Below, one piece after another: positions 14,313 to 22,983 of a stretch of DNA of 34,524 nt (within the stretch, counting starts at the first letter, position 1; each line of letters begins with the position of its first letter). The notes beneath the pieces are model-generated. The model worked only from the letters and a program-made list of their open reading frames with translations. It was not told the DNA's origin and did no database searches. Source of the stretch: an uncultured bacterium (GTDB lineage: Bacteria; Bacillota; Clostridia; Oscillospirales; Oscillospiraceae); contig CAMTMC010000032.1 of NCBI GenBank assembly GCA_947073515.1, positions 1 through 34,524 on the forward strand. The letters run 5' to 3'. A program made the translations under genes and the position numbers.

Positions 14313-14495
14313 ATGCGCGGAGCGTCAGAAACATGGAGTCTCTCCTAGGCCCCTTTCTCCTTCCAGCGGGTGTGTGATCACGCATGGCATACCCACTAAG
14401 AAGATTTCTTCCTGGCTTATCCCCACCGGCCGCAGAGGGAACCCCAATAAAAACTTCGTAATTTGGACACTCCCCTCCATCTCGCCAGCTCCAAA
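14313..14495 (-). ncRNA. Candidate structured RNA between two terminators (possibly 6S-like)
   Basis: About 180 bases on the minus strand, bounded by the pth terminator and by its own hairpin at 14288. The segment can fold: GGAGU near its 5' end with ACUCC near 14340; GAAG/CUUC around AAAU; AGUGGGU with ACCCGCU enclosing a GUGAUCAC palindrome. The frame across it has no ribosome site and no family. The architecture (one closing stem, internal hairpins, about 180-200 bases, own terminator) resembles 6S RNA, but I could not match conserved bases. No good promoter is visible. Confidence 0.3.
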
Positions 14496-14505
14496 GATAA
14501 AAATT

Positions 14506-14533
14506 CACCCGGGCCACGATACGCGCCCGGGTG
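14506..14533 (-). terminator. Terminator of pth
   Basis: CACCCGGGC (14506-14514) pairs with GCCCGGGTG (14525-14533), followed on the minus strand by AATTTTTATC, six bases after the pth stop. Confidence 0.8.
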
Positions 14534-14538
14534 TTTTC

Positions 14539-15132
14539 TCATTCATTAAATTTGCTCATGCCCTTCATAAGCCCCTCGGTCATGATACACTCGACAGCGT
14601 CCGCCGCCCGCTTCACGGCGGCGTCCACCAGTTTCCGGTCCTCAGGGGAGAACTTCCCCAGCACCCAGTCGGCCAAATCATAGTCCGGGTGGGGTTTCGA
14701 CCCGATCCCAATTTTCAGCCGGGGGAACTGGTCGGTGCCCATGTGCTGGATGATACTTTTCAGGCCGTTGTGCCCCCCGGCGGAGCCCTTGGTCCGGATC
14801 CGCAGCCGGCCCACCGCCAGGTCGATGTCGTCTGACACCACCAGAATCCGATCCGGCGGCAACTTGTAAAAATCCATGGCGGGCCGGGCCGCCTCGCCGG
14901 ACAGGTTCATATAGGTGATGGGCTTCATCACCAGCACCTTCTCCTTCCCGATGGGGAAGATATTGGTCAGCGCCTTGAACTTTAGCCGCTGGATGGGCTT
15001 CCCCTGGCGCTCGGCTAGCTCGTCCGCCACCATGAAGCCAATATTGTGCCGGGTGTTCTCATACTGGTCACCGGGGTTGCCCAGACACACCAGCATCCAT
15101 CCGGGCCCGCCGGAATCTTGTCTCAAAAACAT
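14539..15132 (-). CDS. pth: Peptidyl-tRNA hydrolase
   Basis: Cytoplasmic enzyme releasing tRNA from stalled peptidyl-tRNA. The 197-residue product has CLGNPGDQYENTRHNIGFM with the catalytic His and Asn, the PITYMNLSGEAARP motif, VVSDDIDLAVG and GSAGGHNGLKSI. The ATG at 15132 has AGGAAAG at good distance and adds about 12 residues (FLRQDSGGPGW) before the canonical start. Full length, own terminator. Confidence 0.96.
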   Translation of the reverse strand: MFLRQDSGGPGWMLVCLGNPGDQYENTRHNIGFMVADELAERQGKPIQRLKFKALTNIFPIGKEKVLVMKPITYMNLSGEAARPAMDFYKLPPDRILVVSDDIDLAVGRLRIRTKGSAGGHNGLKSIIQHMGTDQFPRLKIGIGSKPHPDYDLADWVLGKFSPEDRKLVDAAVKRAADAVECIMTEGLMKGMSKFNE

Positions 15133-15157
15133 GATCTTTCCTCACTCGCTCAAGATA

Positions 15158-15485
15158 AGAACCTGTATTCATAACCGGGGATGCTGGATCAGCGAGGGAT
15201 TTCCTTGTCAGGCAAGGAAATTTTTCGCAGGAATCCTGACGGATTTCAAGAGAAATTAACGAAGAACCGGTATTCATAAGTGAAAATGCCGGATCAGCGA
15301 GGAAGTTTGTCTGGCCCGCAAGGCGGGAAATCGCAGGAATCCTGGGTGGATTTCAAGATTTCCCAACGAGGCGGGGCGGCTAAATTCCCGCTTAGACGGC
15401 CGTTTGAGCCTGTGAATACAGGTTCTAAGTCCTGGCAGGGAAAGACCCGCTCAGACAGCGGTCAACGGTTGTGAATACAGGTTCT
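15158..15485. repeat. Composite intergenic repeat with tandem units and inverted ends
   Basis: Two tandem units of about 105 bases start with AGAACCTGTATTCATAA (15158) and AGAACCGGTATTCATAA (15263), each with a GGATCAGCGAGG block, a CGCAGGAATCCTG mini-palindrome and GGATTTCAAGA. The same end sequence recurs inverted at 15411-15426 and 15469-15485 (GTGAATACAGGTTCT). The inverted ends and absence of coding make it MITE- or REP-like. It separates pth from prs. Confidence 0.65.
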
Positions 15486-15561
15486 AAAAACCGATACGCC
15501 CAATTAGGCGTCGTTTGGGGTGTTCTGACATTTTTCAAACAAGCCCCAGGAATACAGATTC

Positions 15562-15587
15562 ACGGGGCGGGCTCACGCCCGCCCCGT
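15562..15587 (-). terminator. Terminator-like hairpin after prs
   Basis: ACGGGGCGGGC pairs with GCCCGCCCCGT around TCAC, 13 bases beyond the prs stop; no U-tract. Confidence 0.5.
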
Positions 15588-15599
15588 TCAAATACAATC

Positions 15600-16583
15600 T
15601 TACAGGAACAGCGGGGAGACTGCGGTCTCCATGTACACATGGCTGATAGCCTCAGCAAACATGTGGGCCACCGACAGGTACTTGATCTTGTCGCACTTGG
15701 TGCCCGGCTTGGGGGGAATGGTGTCCAGGAAGATAACCTGGTCCAGCACGCTTTCCTGGATGCGCTGGATGGCCGGGCCGGACAGCACCCCGTGGGAGGC
15801 GCAGGCGGTGACGTCCTTGGCCTTGCCGATCTCCACCAGGGCCTTGGCCGCGTGGCACAGGGACCCTCCGGTGTCCACCATGTCATCCAACAGGATGACA
15901 TGCTTGTCCTTCACATCGCCGATGATGTTCATCACCTCGGAGGAATTGGCCTTCTGCCGCCGCTTATCCACGATGGCCAGAGGCATGTTCAGCTTCTGGG
16001 CGAAGGCCCGGGCCCGGGCCACCGAGCCCACGTCGGGGGAGACCACGATGGTCTCATCGTGGACGTCCTCAAACTTGTGGGTAAAGTGCTCCACAAAGAT
16101 GGGAGAGCCCAGCAGGTTGTCCACCGGGATGTCAAAGAAGCCCTGGATCTGGTTGGCGTGGAGATCCATGGTCAGCACCCGGTCGGCGCCGGCCTCGGTG
16201 ATGAGGTTGGCCACCAGCTTGGCGGAGATGGGGTCCCGGGGCTTGGTCTTCCGATCCTGCCGGGCGTAGCCGAAGTAGGGGATCACGGCGGTGATCCGGC
16301 CGGCGGAGGCCCGCTTCAGGGCATCGATCATGATGAGCAGCTCCATCAGCGAGTCGTTGACGGAACCGGAGTGCCCCTCATTCTGAAAGGCGCAGGTGGA
16401 CTGGATCACAAAGGCGTCCGAGCCCCGGACGGTCTCATAGATGGAGACGAAGTTCTCCCCGTCGGAGAAGCTCCCCACCTCGCTGTTGCCCAGGTTGATC
16501 CCCAGCTTTTTGCAGATGGCGTTGGCCAACTCGGGGTTGGAATTGCCGGTCAAAACCTTGATATCCTTCCTCTGTCCGAACAT
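15600..16583 (-). CDS. prs: Ribose-phosphate pyrophosphokinase
   Basis: Makes PRPP from ribose 5-phosphate and ATP for nucleotide, His and Trp synthesis. The 327-residue reading begins at ATG 16583 (MFGQRKDIKVL) with GGAGGA seven bases upstream; the longer frame is not supported. It shows the flexible-loop PYFGYARQDRKTKPRDPISAKL, the metal site MDLHANQIQGFFDIPVDNL, and the PRPP loop VILLDDMVDTGGSL. Slightly longer than the classical 315 residues. It sits downstream of the GlmU-like gene, as prs follows glmU in many Firmicutes. Confidence 0.96.
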   Translation of the reverse strand: MFGQRKDIKVLTGNSNPELANAICKKLGINLGNSEVGSFSDGENFVSIYETVRGSDAFVIQSTCAFQNEGHSGSVNDSLMELLIMIDALKRASAGRITAVIPYFGYARQDRKTKPRDPISAKLVANLITEAGADRVLTMDLHANQIQGFFDIPVDNLLGSPIFVEHFTHKFEDVHDETIVVSPDVGSVARARAFAQKLNMPLAIVDKRRQKANSSEVMNIIGDVKDKHVILLDDMVDTGGSLCHAAKALVEIGKAKDVTACASHGVLSGPAIQRIQESVLDQVIFLDTIPPKPGTKCDKIKYLSVAHMFAEAISHVYMETAVSPLFL

Positions 16584-16666
16584 AATACATCCTCCCATGT
16601 TCGGGGCCAGCTCCCCCTCAGAGGGCCGGCTCCCGCTCTCTGTCTCTATTTTTGGTGAGGTTTCCC

Positions 16667-17350
16667 TCACTTCCTCCCTCTCTTTTCCCGGTTCCGGGCG
16701 GCCCAGCCCTCCTTGACCTGCTGGCGGCCGCGGCCGATGGCCAAAGCATCGGCGGGCACATCCTGGGTCACTGTGGTGCCAGCGGCGATATAGGCCCCGT
16801 CCCCCACCTCTACTGGGGAGACCAGGTTGGTATTGCAGCCCACAAAGACGTCGTCCCCAATGGTGGAGCGGAACTTCTGGAACCCGTCGTAGTTGCAGGT
16901 GACGGTGCCGCAGCCGAAGTTGCAGTTGTCCCCCACATCGGTATCCCCCACATAGGTCAGATGGGCCATCTTGGTCCCCGCGCCCAGTTTGCAGTTTTTC
17001 ACCTGGACAAAGGCCCCCAGTTTCGAGCCCTCCCCCACCACGCAGTGGGGCCGGATGTGGGTATAGGGCCCGATCTCGCAGCCCCGCTCAATGGTACTGT
17101 CCTCACACTGGGAGGCGTTGATGGCGCAGCCGTCCCCCACCACGCAGTCCGTCAGCATCACCTGGGGGCCGATCTGGCAGTTCTCCCCCACCACGGTCCT
17201 CCCCCGGAGGATGGTGCCGGGCAGCAGCAGCGTCCCCGCTCCCACCACCACCTGCTCCTCCACATAGACGGCGGCGGGATCCATCATGATAACCCCCGCC
17301 TCCAGCAGCCGCTGGCGCTTGTCCGCCAAGGCGGCTGAATTGTCGCTCAT
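16667..17350 (-). CDS. Stand-alone GlmU-type left-handed beta-helix acyltransferase domain
   Basis: 227 residues from ATG 17350 (GGGAGGA upstream). Hexapeptide repeats form a left-handed beta-helix from about residue 30 to 190 (VVVGAGTLL, TVVGENCQIGP, DCVVGDGC, CVVGEGSKLG). The GlmU C-domain landmarks follow: MAHLTYVGDTDVG, NFGCGTVTCNYDG and KFRSTIGDDVFVGCN. GlmU is normally bifunctional with an N-terminal uridyltransferase of about 230 residues; here that half is absent and no trace lies upstream. It may act as a separate glucosamine-1-phosphate acetyltransferase, with the uridyltransferase encoded elsewhere (inference). Confidence 0.85.
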   Translation of the reverse strand: MSDNSAALADKRQRLLEAGVIMMDPAAVYVEEQVVVGAGTLLLPGTILRGRTVVGENCQIGPQVMLTDCVVGDGCAINASQCEDSTIERGCEIGPYTHIRPHCVVGEGSKLGAFVQVKNCKLGAGTKMAHLTYVGDTDVGDNCNFGCGTVTCNYDGFQKFRSTIGDDVFVGCNTNLVSPVEVGDGAYIAAGTTVTQDVPADALAIGRGRQQVKEGWAARNREKRGRK

Positions 17351-17416
17351 ATTCCATTCCTCCCGCGCTGTCCCATCTGGGCCTGGGCGGGGCGCGCCCC
17401 GCCATGATCTGTTTAC

Positions 17417-17425
17417 ATTATAGCA
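17417..17425 (-). promoter_or_regulatory. Extended -10 promoter of the GlmU-like/prs unit
   Basis: Minus-strand TGCTATAAT, an extended -10 with perfect TATAAT, about 65 bases upstream of the start at 17350. An overlapping TTGCCA-17-TAATAT is also possible. Confidence 0.6.
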
Positions 17426-17519
17426 TATTATCAGGGTTTTTTTACCATGGCAAGGAAAATTTTTTGAAAACAGCAAAAAAGGGAAATTTTTCCTCCTATC
17501 CCCTCGAAAACCAGAGAAA

Positions 17520-17545
17520 ACCGCCCCCCGTTGCCGGGGGGCGGT
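17520..17545 (-). terminator. Terminator of the HD-domain gene
   Basis: ACCGCCCCCCG pairs with CGGGGGGCGGT around TTGC and is followed on the minus strand by TTTTCTC, eight bases after the gene. Confidence 0.85.
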
Positions 17546-17552
17546 CTGGGTT

Positions 17553-18056
17553 CTACGTGGCCGCGGCGGCCAGCGGGCGGACCCCCAGCCGTTCCCGGAG
17601 CCGGTGGGGCCGGTAAGCCCGGGTCAGCTCCAGCCCGGCGCATACGGTGTCTACCAAATCCACCAGCCAGGCCTCCTTAGACCGGGGCAGGGCACCCCCA
17701 AGGGGCCACATGTGAGACAGGATGATATTCCGCTCCTTCGGGGACAGGGCGGTGATCTTCTCCGCGTTCCGGGCGGCGAACCTGGGGTGGTCGAAGCATT
17801 GGTTCCCCGGGTGGGCGCTCTTGTCCTTGGAGTCGTACAGGTACAGGTCGTGGAGCAGCCCGCCCCTCGCGGCGGCCAGGGCGTCCATCCCAAACCAGCG
17901 GGCCATCCGGTAGGCGTTGTAGGCCACAAACAGGCTGTGGTCCAAAGTAGTCACCGGCCCGTGGTGCCGCCACCGGCCCATCATCCGCACCTGGTCCGAC
18001 TCCAGCAGTTCCCGCATAAGCTCCACAAATTCCCGCTCACGCACGTTCTTGTCCAT
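17553..18056 (-). CDS. HD-domain phosphohydrolase
   Basis: 167-residue cytoplasmic HD-superfamily protein. Visible motifs are VTTLDHSLFVAYNAYR (first His), GGLLHDLYLYD (the HD pair), HPRFAARNAEKI and NIILSHMWPLGG. Related small HD proteins in Clostridia hydrolyse nucleotides or phosphate esters, but the substrate is not evident. ATG at 18056 with a GAAAGGA site; single-gene unit with its own promoter and terminator. Confidence 0.85.
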   Translation of the reverse strand: MDKNVREREFVELMRELLESDQVRMMGRWRHHGPVTTLDHSLFVAYNAYRMARWFGMDALAAARGGLLHDLYLYDSKDKSAHPGNQCFDHPRFAARNAEKITALSPKERNIILSHMWPLGGALPRSKEAWLVDLVDTVCAGLELTRAYRPHRLRERLGVRPLAAAAT

Positions 18057-18170
18057 AGGAAACCAGTCCTTTCATGTATGATAACCGCCTGCCGGCGGCC
18101 GGAAATCCGCTCCCGCGCCCAGGCGGGGCGGCGGGACACGGGATTACCCGATCCAACCCATCTTACTTAT

Positions 18171-18199
18171 ACTATACCGCGGACGCGCCTGTGTGTCAT
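18171..18199 (-). promoter_or_regulatory. Promoter of the HD-domain gene
   Basis: ATGACA (18194-18199), 17 bases, TATAGT (18171-18176) on the minus strand, about 115 bases upstream of the start. Confidence 0.5.
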
Positions 18200-18214
18200 C
18201 TGGTATTTTTTCCC

Positions 18215-19480
18215 TTATCTGATCTGGCCGGTCCCCCGGACCAGATACCGGGCGGTACACAGCTCCGCCAGCCCCAGGGGGCCCCGGGCGTGGAGCTTCT
18301 GGGTGGAGATGCCCATCTCACAGCCCAGGCCGAACTCCCCGCCGTCGGTAAAGCGGGTGGAGGCGTTCCAGTACACCGCGGCGCTGTCCACCCGCCGCTG
18401 GAAGTCCCGGGCGGCCCCCTCGTCCTCCGTGACGATGGCCTCCGAGTGGCCGGTGGAATGGGCGGCGATGTGGGCCACCGCCTCGTCCAGGGAGTCCACC
18501 ACCTTCACAGCCAGGATGTAGTCCAGAAATTCCGTGTCAAAGTCGTCCTGCCCGGCGGGGGTGCCCGGGATGAGCTCCGCCGCCTTGGGGTCCAGCCGCA
18601 GCTCCACCGGCCGCCCCTCCCGTCCGGTCAGGCGGTCCCGCAGCCTGGGCAGAAACGCCCGGGCGATCTCCCGGTGGACCAGGCACGTCTCGGCGGCGTT
18701 GCACACCGAGGGCCGGGAACACTTGGCGTTCTCCACAATGTCCAGGGCCATCCCCAAACCGGCGGCCCGGTCCACGTAGATGTGGCAGATACCCGTTCCG
18801 GTCTCCAGCACCGGGACGGCGGCGTTGTCCACACAGGCCCGGATCAGCCCCGCCCCGCCCCGGGGGATCAACAGATCCACATACCCCCGGGCGGCCATCA
18901 GCTCATTGGCGCTCCGGCGGGAGGTGTCCTCCACCAGCTGGAGGGCGTCCTCCGGCAGGCCGGCGGCGGACAGCCCCTCCTTCAGGGCGGCGGTGATGGC
19001 GGCGGCGGTCCGGTGGGCCTCCTTCCCGCCCCGGAGGACACAGGCGGAGCCCGCCTTCAGGGCCAGGGCGGCGGCGGAGGAGGTCACATTGGGCCGGCTC
19101 TCGTAGATGATGGCGATGACCCCCATGGGCACGGCGGTCTTTTCAATCACCAGCCCGTTGGGCCGCTCCACCCGGCTCAGGACAGCCCCCACCGGATCGG
19201 GGAGGGCTGCCACCGCCCGGACGCCCTCCGCCATACCGGCCACCCGGGCGGGGGAGAGGGCCAGCCGGTCCAGCATCACCTCTGACACCGTCCCCCGGGC
19301 CCCCTCCAGGTCCAGGGCGTTGGCGGCCAGGATGTCCTCTCCCCGGCTCTCCAGGGCGGCGGCCATGGCCAGCAGGGCCCTGTTTTTGGTATCGGTATCC
19401 GCCAGGGCCATGGCCCCCTTGGCCGCCTTGGCTCTTTCCAGCAGTTCTTGCGTGGTCATTCTGATCGCCCCGTTTCCCAT
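18215..19480 (-). CDS. proA: Glutamate-5-semialdehyde dehydrogenase
   Basis: Second step of proline synthesis: NADPH-dependent reduction of glutamyl-5-phosphate. The 421-residue protein has ALDH-fold motifs [35 protein letters not shown], the catalytic Cys region [12 protein letters not shown], and [13 protein letters not shown] near the C-terminus. ATG 19480 has GGGGAGG three bases upstream; ATG 19459 (MTTQELLE) is an equally plausible start. Last gene of the proCB-proA operon. Confidence 0.96.
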   Translation of the reverse strand: MGNGAIRMTTQELLERAKAAKGAMALADTDTKNRALLAMAAALESRGEDILAANALDLEGARGTVSEVMLDRLALSPARVAGMAEGVRAVAALPDPVGAVLSRVERPNGLVIEKTAVPMGVIAIIYESRPNVTSSAAALALKAGSACVLRGGKEAHRTAAAITAALKEGLSAAGLPEDALQLVEDTSRRSANELMAARGYVDLLIPRGGAGLIRACVDNAAVPVLETGTGICHIYVDRAAGLGMALDIVENAKCSRPSVCNAAETCLVHREIARAFLPRLRDRLTGREGRPVELRLDPKAAELIPGTPAGQDDFDTEFLDYILAVKVVDSLDEAVAHIAAHSTGHSEAIVTEDEGAARDFQRRVDSAAVYWNASTRFTDGGEFGLGCEMGISTQKLHARGPLGLAELCTARYLVRGTGQIR

Positions 19481-19505
19481 GGTCCTCCCCTTGGGGGCAG
19501 ACCTG

Positions 19506-20756
19506 TTATTTTTCCAGCTGGCTGAGCTGCTTCTCCTGGCGGAGCCGGCGCTCCGGATCCATGGGGAAGTACCAGTTCAGCCGGTACGGGCTGTCGGGCC
19601 TGGCCCGCAGCTCCTGATAGATCTCCCGCCGCTCCCGCAGGGCGGCCTGGGCATCCTCCGGGCCGTAGGCCCCCAGCCTCCAGGTGTAGAAGCCCTCCAA
19701 AAAGCCCTCGCACAGCTCCTCCCAGGAGCGGAAGTGCCTCTGTATCACCTGGCCCACCTGGCAGGAGCGCTCCACCATCTCCTTCCGGCTGTACCAGCCG
19801 GCGGTGAAGCCCATCCCCAGCAGCTGCATGGAACGGCACAGCTGCCACGCCCGGTCGGCCTGTGTCTCGCACTTATGGAGCCCCGGCCCGGCGGACATAT
19901 AGTCCACCGTCTCATAGAGCTCCTGCCTGCTGGTAATCTCCCAGCTGTCCTCCAGCGTCTCCCGGGTGAACTTCTGCCCCCTGTCGTCCATGGGCTGGCC
20001 CCCGATGCGGATGGGGCCCCGGCGGGCCTCCATGTCCCGCCTCCCATCCGGCCTGTGGCCCAGCTGGGCAAAAAACTGGCCCCAGATGGCGTAGATCCCC
20101 ACAATCCACCGCTCCAGATCGTCCCGGGGCAGGGTTGTGTCCGCCTCCTTCCGCTTTTGCCTGTCCTGGTGAAAGCCGGTGAACAGGATGGAGATCAGCC
20201 CCGCCAACAGGCAGAGGGTCCAAAACCCCGCCTTGAACCGGGCCTCGGTTATATTTTCCCGGTGGCGGCCCACCATGTCCACGTAGTGCCCCGTGGTAGA
20301 CAGCCCCGGGGCGTCCCGCTCCACCGCCGCCCGCTCCTCCGGCGTCAGGTCCCACTCCCGCCAGGCGCCCACGGGATAGCACTCCTGATAGATCCCGTCC
20401 CGCTTCTCCCGCTGGACATTCTCCAGGGTAAACCGGCCGGCCACCTGTTCCCCGCTGTCCAGGGGGAACACCCAGTAGGTGACGCCGTCCACAAAAAAGT
20501 ACTCCAGCCTGGGATATTCATCCGCCGTGCCCTGAAGCCGAAGGGTAAAGCGCTCCAGCCCCTCCATCTCCGCCACCGAACTGGCGGCGGGGGTGTCCGG
20601 CTGGGCCAGGCCGCCCCAGCCTCCGGGCCCCAGATCCATGGCCCACGCGTACAGGCTCCAGCAGGGGCCGGCCAGCAGGAACATCACCGCCGCCGTGAGA
20701 CCGGCGATGTTCAGCATCTGCTCGCCCTCCCGCAGTTTTTGGAAGAAGCCTTTCAC
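19506..20756 (-). CDS. Membrane protein with C-terminal DUF1266-like domain
   Basis: 416 residues with unknown function. Membrane segments lie at about 16-40 and 190-210, flanking an extracytoplasmic domain rich in acidic residues ([18 protein letters not shown]). The C-terminal half (from about 270) matches the DUF1266 pattern: [40 protein letters not shown] is seen here as [15 protein letters not shown] and AGWYSRKE, then [18 protein letters not shown]. It is inserted between proB and proA, which are usually adjacent. A role in proline synthesis is not suggested; it may be a recent insertion into the operon. Confidence 0.75.
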   Translation of the reverse strand: MKGFFQKLREGEQMLNIAGLTAAVMFLLAGPCWSLYAWAMDLGPGGWGGLAQPDTPAASSVAEMEGLERFTLRLQGTADEYPRLEYFFVDGVTYWVFPLDSGEQVAGRFTLENVQREKRDGIYQECYPVGAWREWDLTPEERAAVERDAPGLSTTGHYVDMVGRHRENITEARFKAGFWTLCLLAGLISILFTGFHQDRQKRKEADTTLPRDDLERWIVGIYAIWGQFFAQLGHRPDGRRDMEARRGPIRIGGQPMDDRGQKFTRETLEDSWEITSRQELYETVDYMSAGPGLHKCETQADRAWQLCRSMQLLGMGFTAGWYSRKEMVERSCQVGQVIQRHFRSWEELCEGFLEGFYTWRLGAYGPEDAQAALRERREIYQELRARPDSPYRLNWYFPMDPERRLRQEKQLSQLEK

Positions 20757-20797
20757 CTGTCATCCCCTCCAAGCCGATGGGGCAGAGCCCCCCCCGC

Positions 20798-21568
20798 TCA
20801 TCCTCTCACGCCCAAAAACCGGGTGCCCACAGCCCGGCCCTCAGCGATGTCATAAAGCCGGTCCGGGCGCTCCCCGTTGATAATTACCATGTCACAGCCC
20901 CGGGCGGTCACCATCCGGGCAGCCCGGAGCTTGGTGGCCATGCCGCCGGTGCCCAGCTGGCTGCCGGCGTCCCCGGCCAGGGCCTGGATCTCCGGGGTGA
21001 CCGCCTCCACCACCGGGATCAGCTTGGCGTCCGGGTCTTTTCTGGGGTCGGCGGTGTACAGCCCCTCGATGTCGCTGAGGAGCACCAGCAGCTCCGCCCC
21101 TGCCGAGCAGGCCACAATGGCCCCCAGGGTGTCGTTGTCCCCCACTTTGATCTCGTCAGTGGCCACGGTGTCGTTCTCATTGATGATGGGCAGGGCCCCC
21201 AGCTCCAGCAGCCGGGCCATGGTGTTCTCAAAATTCCGCCTCCGGTCCGGATGGTCCACATCCTCCCCGGTGAGGAGGATCTGGGCCACCGTGTGGTTGT
21301 ACTGGGAGAAGAGCCGGTCGTAGGTGTACATCAGCTCGCACTGGCCCACCGCGGCGGCGGCCTGTTTGGTGGGCATGCCGCCAGGCCTGCCAGGGAGGTT
21401 CAGCTTCCCCACCCCCATGCCGATGGCCCCAGAGGACACCAGGATCACCTCATGCCCGGCGTTTTTCAGGTCGGACAGCACCTTCACCAGCTCCTCCACA
21501 TGGCGGATGTTCAGCCGCCCGGTGGCGTGGGCCAGGGTGGAGGTGCCCACTTTGACTACCATACGCAT
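20798..21568 (-). CDS. proB: Glutamate 5-kinase, kinase domain only
   Basis: First step of proline synthesis. The 256-residue product from ATG 21568 (GGAGGAAAG upstream) has VVKVGTSTLAH, VSSGAIGMGVGKL, INENDTVA, VGDNDTLGA and GTGGMATKLRAA. It lacks the C-terminal PUA domain of the E. coli and B. subtilis enzymes (about 365 residues), as in several Clostridia. Upstream frame extension overlaps proC and is not used. Its start lies 36 bases inside-frame after the proC stop. Confidence 0.95.
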   Translation of the reverse strand: MRMVVKVGTSTLAHATGRLNIRHVEELVKVLSDLKNAGHEVILVSSGAIGMGVGKLNLPGRPGGMPTKQAAAAVGQCELMYTYDRLFSQYNHTVAQILLTGEDVDHPDRRRNFENTMARLLELGALPIINENDTVATDEIKVGDNDTLGAIVACSAGAELLVLLSDIEGLYTADPRKDPDAKLIPVVEAVTPEIQALAGDAGSQLGTGGMATKLRAARMVTARGCDMVIINGERPDRLYDIAEGRAVGTRFLGVRG

Positions 21569-21603
21569 ACGCTTTCCTCCCCTGTATATGGAACCATCCC
21601 CCG

Positions 21604-22407
21604 TCACCGCAGCTCCAGGGTTTTCTCGTACGCCGCGATCACAGCGTCCATGGCGGCGCCCCGGAAGCCCCGCTCCTCCAGGGCCCGCACCCCCTGGATG
21701 GTGGTGCCGCCAGGGGAGCACACCGCGTCCTTCAGGGCGCCGGGGTGCTTTCCCCCCTCCAGGGCCAGCCTGCCGGCCCCGATCACCATCTGGGCGGCGT
21801 AGCGCAGGGCCTTGTCCCTGGGCAGGCCGCAGGCCACGCCCCCGTCGGCCAGGGCCTCAATAAACAGGTACGTAAAGGCGGGCCCGCAGCCGGACACGGC
21901 GCTGGCGGCGTCTATCAGCCGCTCCTCCACCCGGTCCACCAGCCCGGCGGGGGCCATCAGGGCGGCGAACCGCTCCAGCTCCTCCTCGCTCACGCCCAGG
22001 CCGCAGTACTGCACCACCCCGGCCCCCACGGCGGAGGGGGTATTGGGCATCATGCGGATCACCGGGCAGTCCAGCCCGGCCATCTTCCGGATTTTCTCAC
22101 AGGTCAGCCCGGCGGCCATGGTGACCAGGATATACCGGTCATCCCGCCCCCCCAGGGCGGGGGAGATCTCCTCCAGCACCCCGGCCATCATCTGGGGCTT
22201 CACCCCCAGGAAGATGAGCTGGGCCCGGCGGGCCGCCTCCAGATTGTCCACCACCCGGGCCTGGCCCAGCCGTTCGGCCAGCTCCTCCGCCTTGGCGGGG
22301 GTGCGGTTGGCCAGCAGGATCTCCCCCGCCAGGCCGCTTCTGGCCGCCGCCTGAACGACGGCGGAGCCCATATTGCCAGTGCCGATCAGCCCAATCATCT
22401 GTCCCAT
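21604..22407 (-). CDS. proC: Pyrroline-5-carboxylate reductase
   Basis: Final step of proline synthesis, NAD(P)H-dependent. 267 residues with N-terminal Rossmann motif IGLIGTGNMGSAV, GVKPQMM, RMMPNTPSAVGAG, the SGCGPAFTYLFIEALADGG signature and KDAVCSPGGTTIQGV. ATG 22407 preceded by GAGGAGG. First gene of the operon, divergent from the GntR gene. Confidence 0.97.
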   Translation of the reverse strand: MGQMIGLIGTGNMGSAVVQAAARSGLAGEILLANRTPAKAEELAERLGQARVVDNLEAARRAQLIFLGVKPQMMAGVLEEISPALGGRDDRYILVTMAAGLTCEKIRKMAGLDCPVIRMMPNTPSAVGAGVVQYCGLGVSEEELERFAALMAPAGLVDRVEERLIDAASAVSGCGPAFTYLFIEALADGGVACGLPRDKALRYAAQMVIGAGRLALEGGKHPGALKDAVCSPGGTTIQGVRALEERGFRGAAMDAVIAAYEKTLELR

Positions 22408-22447
22408 CGTAAATCCTCCTCGTTCAACGGGCTGACGCCCATTTTAT

Positions 22448-22477
22448 TTTGTAAGTATATCATATCACACCCGTCAA
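22448..22477 (-). promoter_or_regulatory. Possible promoter of the proline operon
   Basis: TTGACG (22472-22477), 18 bases, TACAAA (22448-22453) on the minus strand, 40 bases upstream of proC; the -10 is weak. Confidence 0.35.
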
Positions 22478-22528
22478 GAGGGGAGCGGCACTTTCTTTCC
22501 TGTTTCATAAATCTTAATCAATTCTTAA

Positions 22529-22580
22529 TTGTATTTCCCCATCCCTGGCTGTATACTAACCGTACTAAAACACTTGGTAC
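22529..22580 (+). promoter_or_regulatory. Promoter and operator of the GntR-ABC operon
   Basis: TTGTAT (22529-22534), 17 bases, TATACT (22552-22557). Just downstream GTACTAA (22562) and TTGGTAC (to 22580) form a 7-5-7 inverted repeat with one mismatch, the expected site for the YtrA-type repressor encoded next. Confidence 0.7.
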
Positions 22581-22611
22581 AGTTTACGCCGTACCGGGAA
22601 GGAGGAACGAT

Positions 22612-22983
22612 GTGCTCAATTTAGACTACCGGGACGCCCGCCCCATCTATGAACAGGTGAAAGACGGCCTGCGCAGGCTGATGGTATCCGGCGTCATCCA
22701 GGAGGGGGAGAAGCTGCCCTCCGTCCGGGCCATGGCTGGGACCCTGGCCATCAACCCCAACACCATCCAGCGGGCCTATGAGGCCCTGGAGGCGGAGGGT
22801 TACGTCTACTCCGTCCCGGGCAAAGGCTCCTTCGCCGCCCCCAACACCGGGGTGGACGAGGGGCGGAAACACGAATTGCTCCAGACCTTTGACCAGACAG
22901 CGGGGGAACTGCTGTTCCTGGGGGTCAGCGCTCAGGAACTGTGGGCCCGGATCCGGGCCCTGGAAGGGGGAGAGGAACAATGA
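22612..22983 (+). CDS. GntR-family (YtrA subfamily) transcriptional regulator
   Basis: 123-residue repressor. It has a GntR winged helix (PIYEQVKDGLRRLMVSGVIQ, EKLPSVRAMAGTLAINPNTIQRAYEALE, GYVYSVPGKGSF) with only a short C-terminal dimerisation helix, which is the YtrA type. The GTG start at 22612 has GAAGGAGGA upstream. It overlaps the ABC ATPase by four bases and probably represses this operon through the dyad at 22562-22580. Confidence 0.92.
   Translation: MLNLDYRDARPIYEQVKDGLRRLMVSGVIQEGEKLPSVRAMAGTLAINPNTIQRAYEALEAEGYVYSVPGKGSFAAPNTGVDEGRKHELLQTFDQTAGELLFLGVSAQELWARIRALEGGEEQ

Noticed and set aside
14311-14517. 68-codon minus-strand frame across the candidate RNA.
   Set aside because: No ATG with a ribosome site, it overlaps a terminator stem, and the product has no family; a structured RNA fits better.
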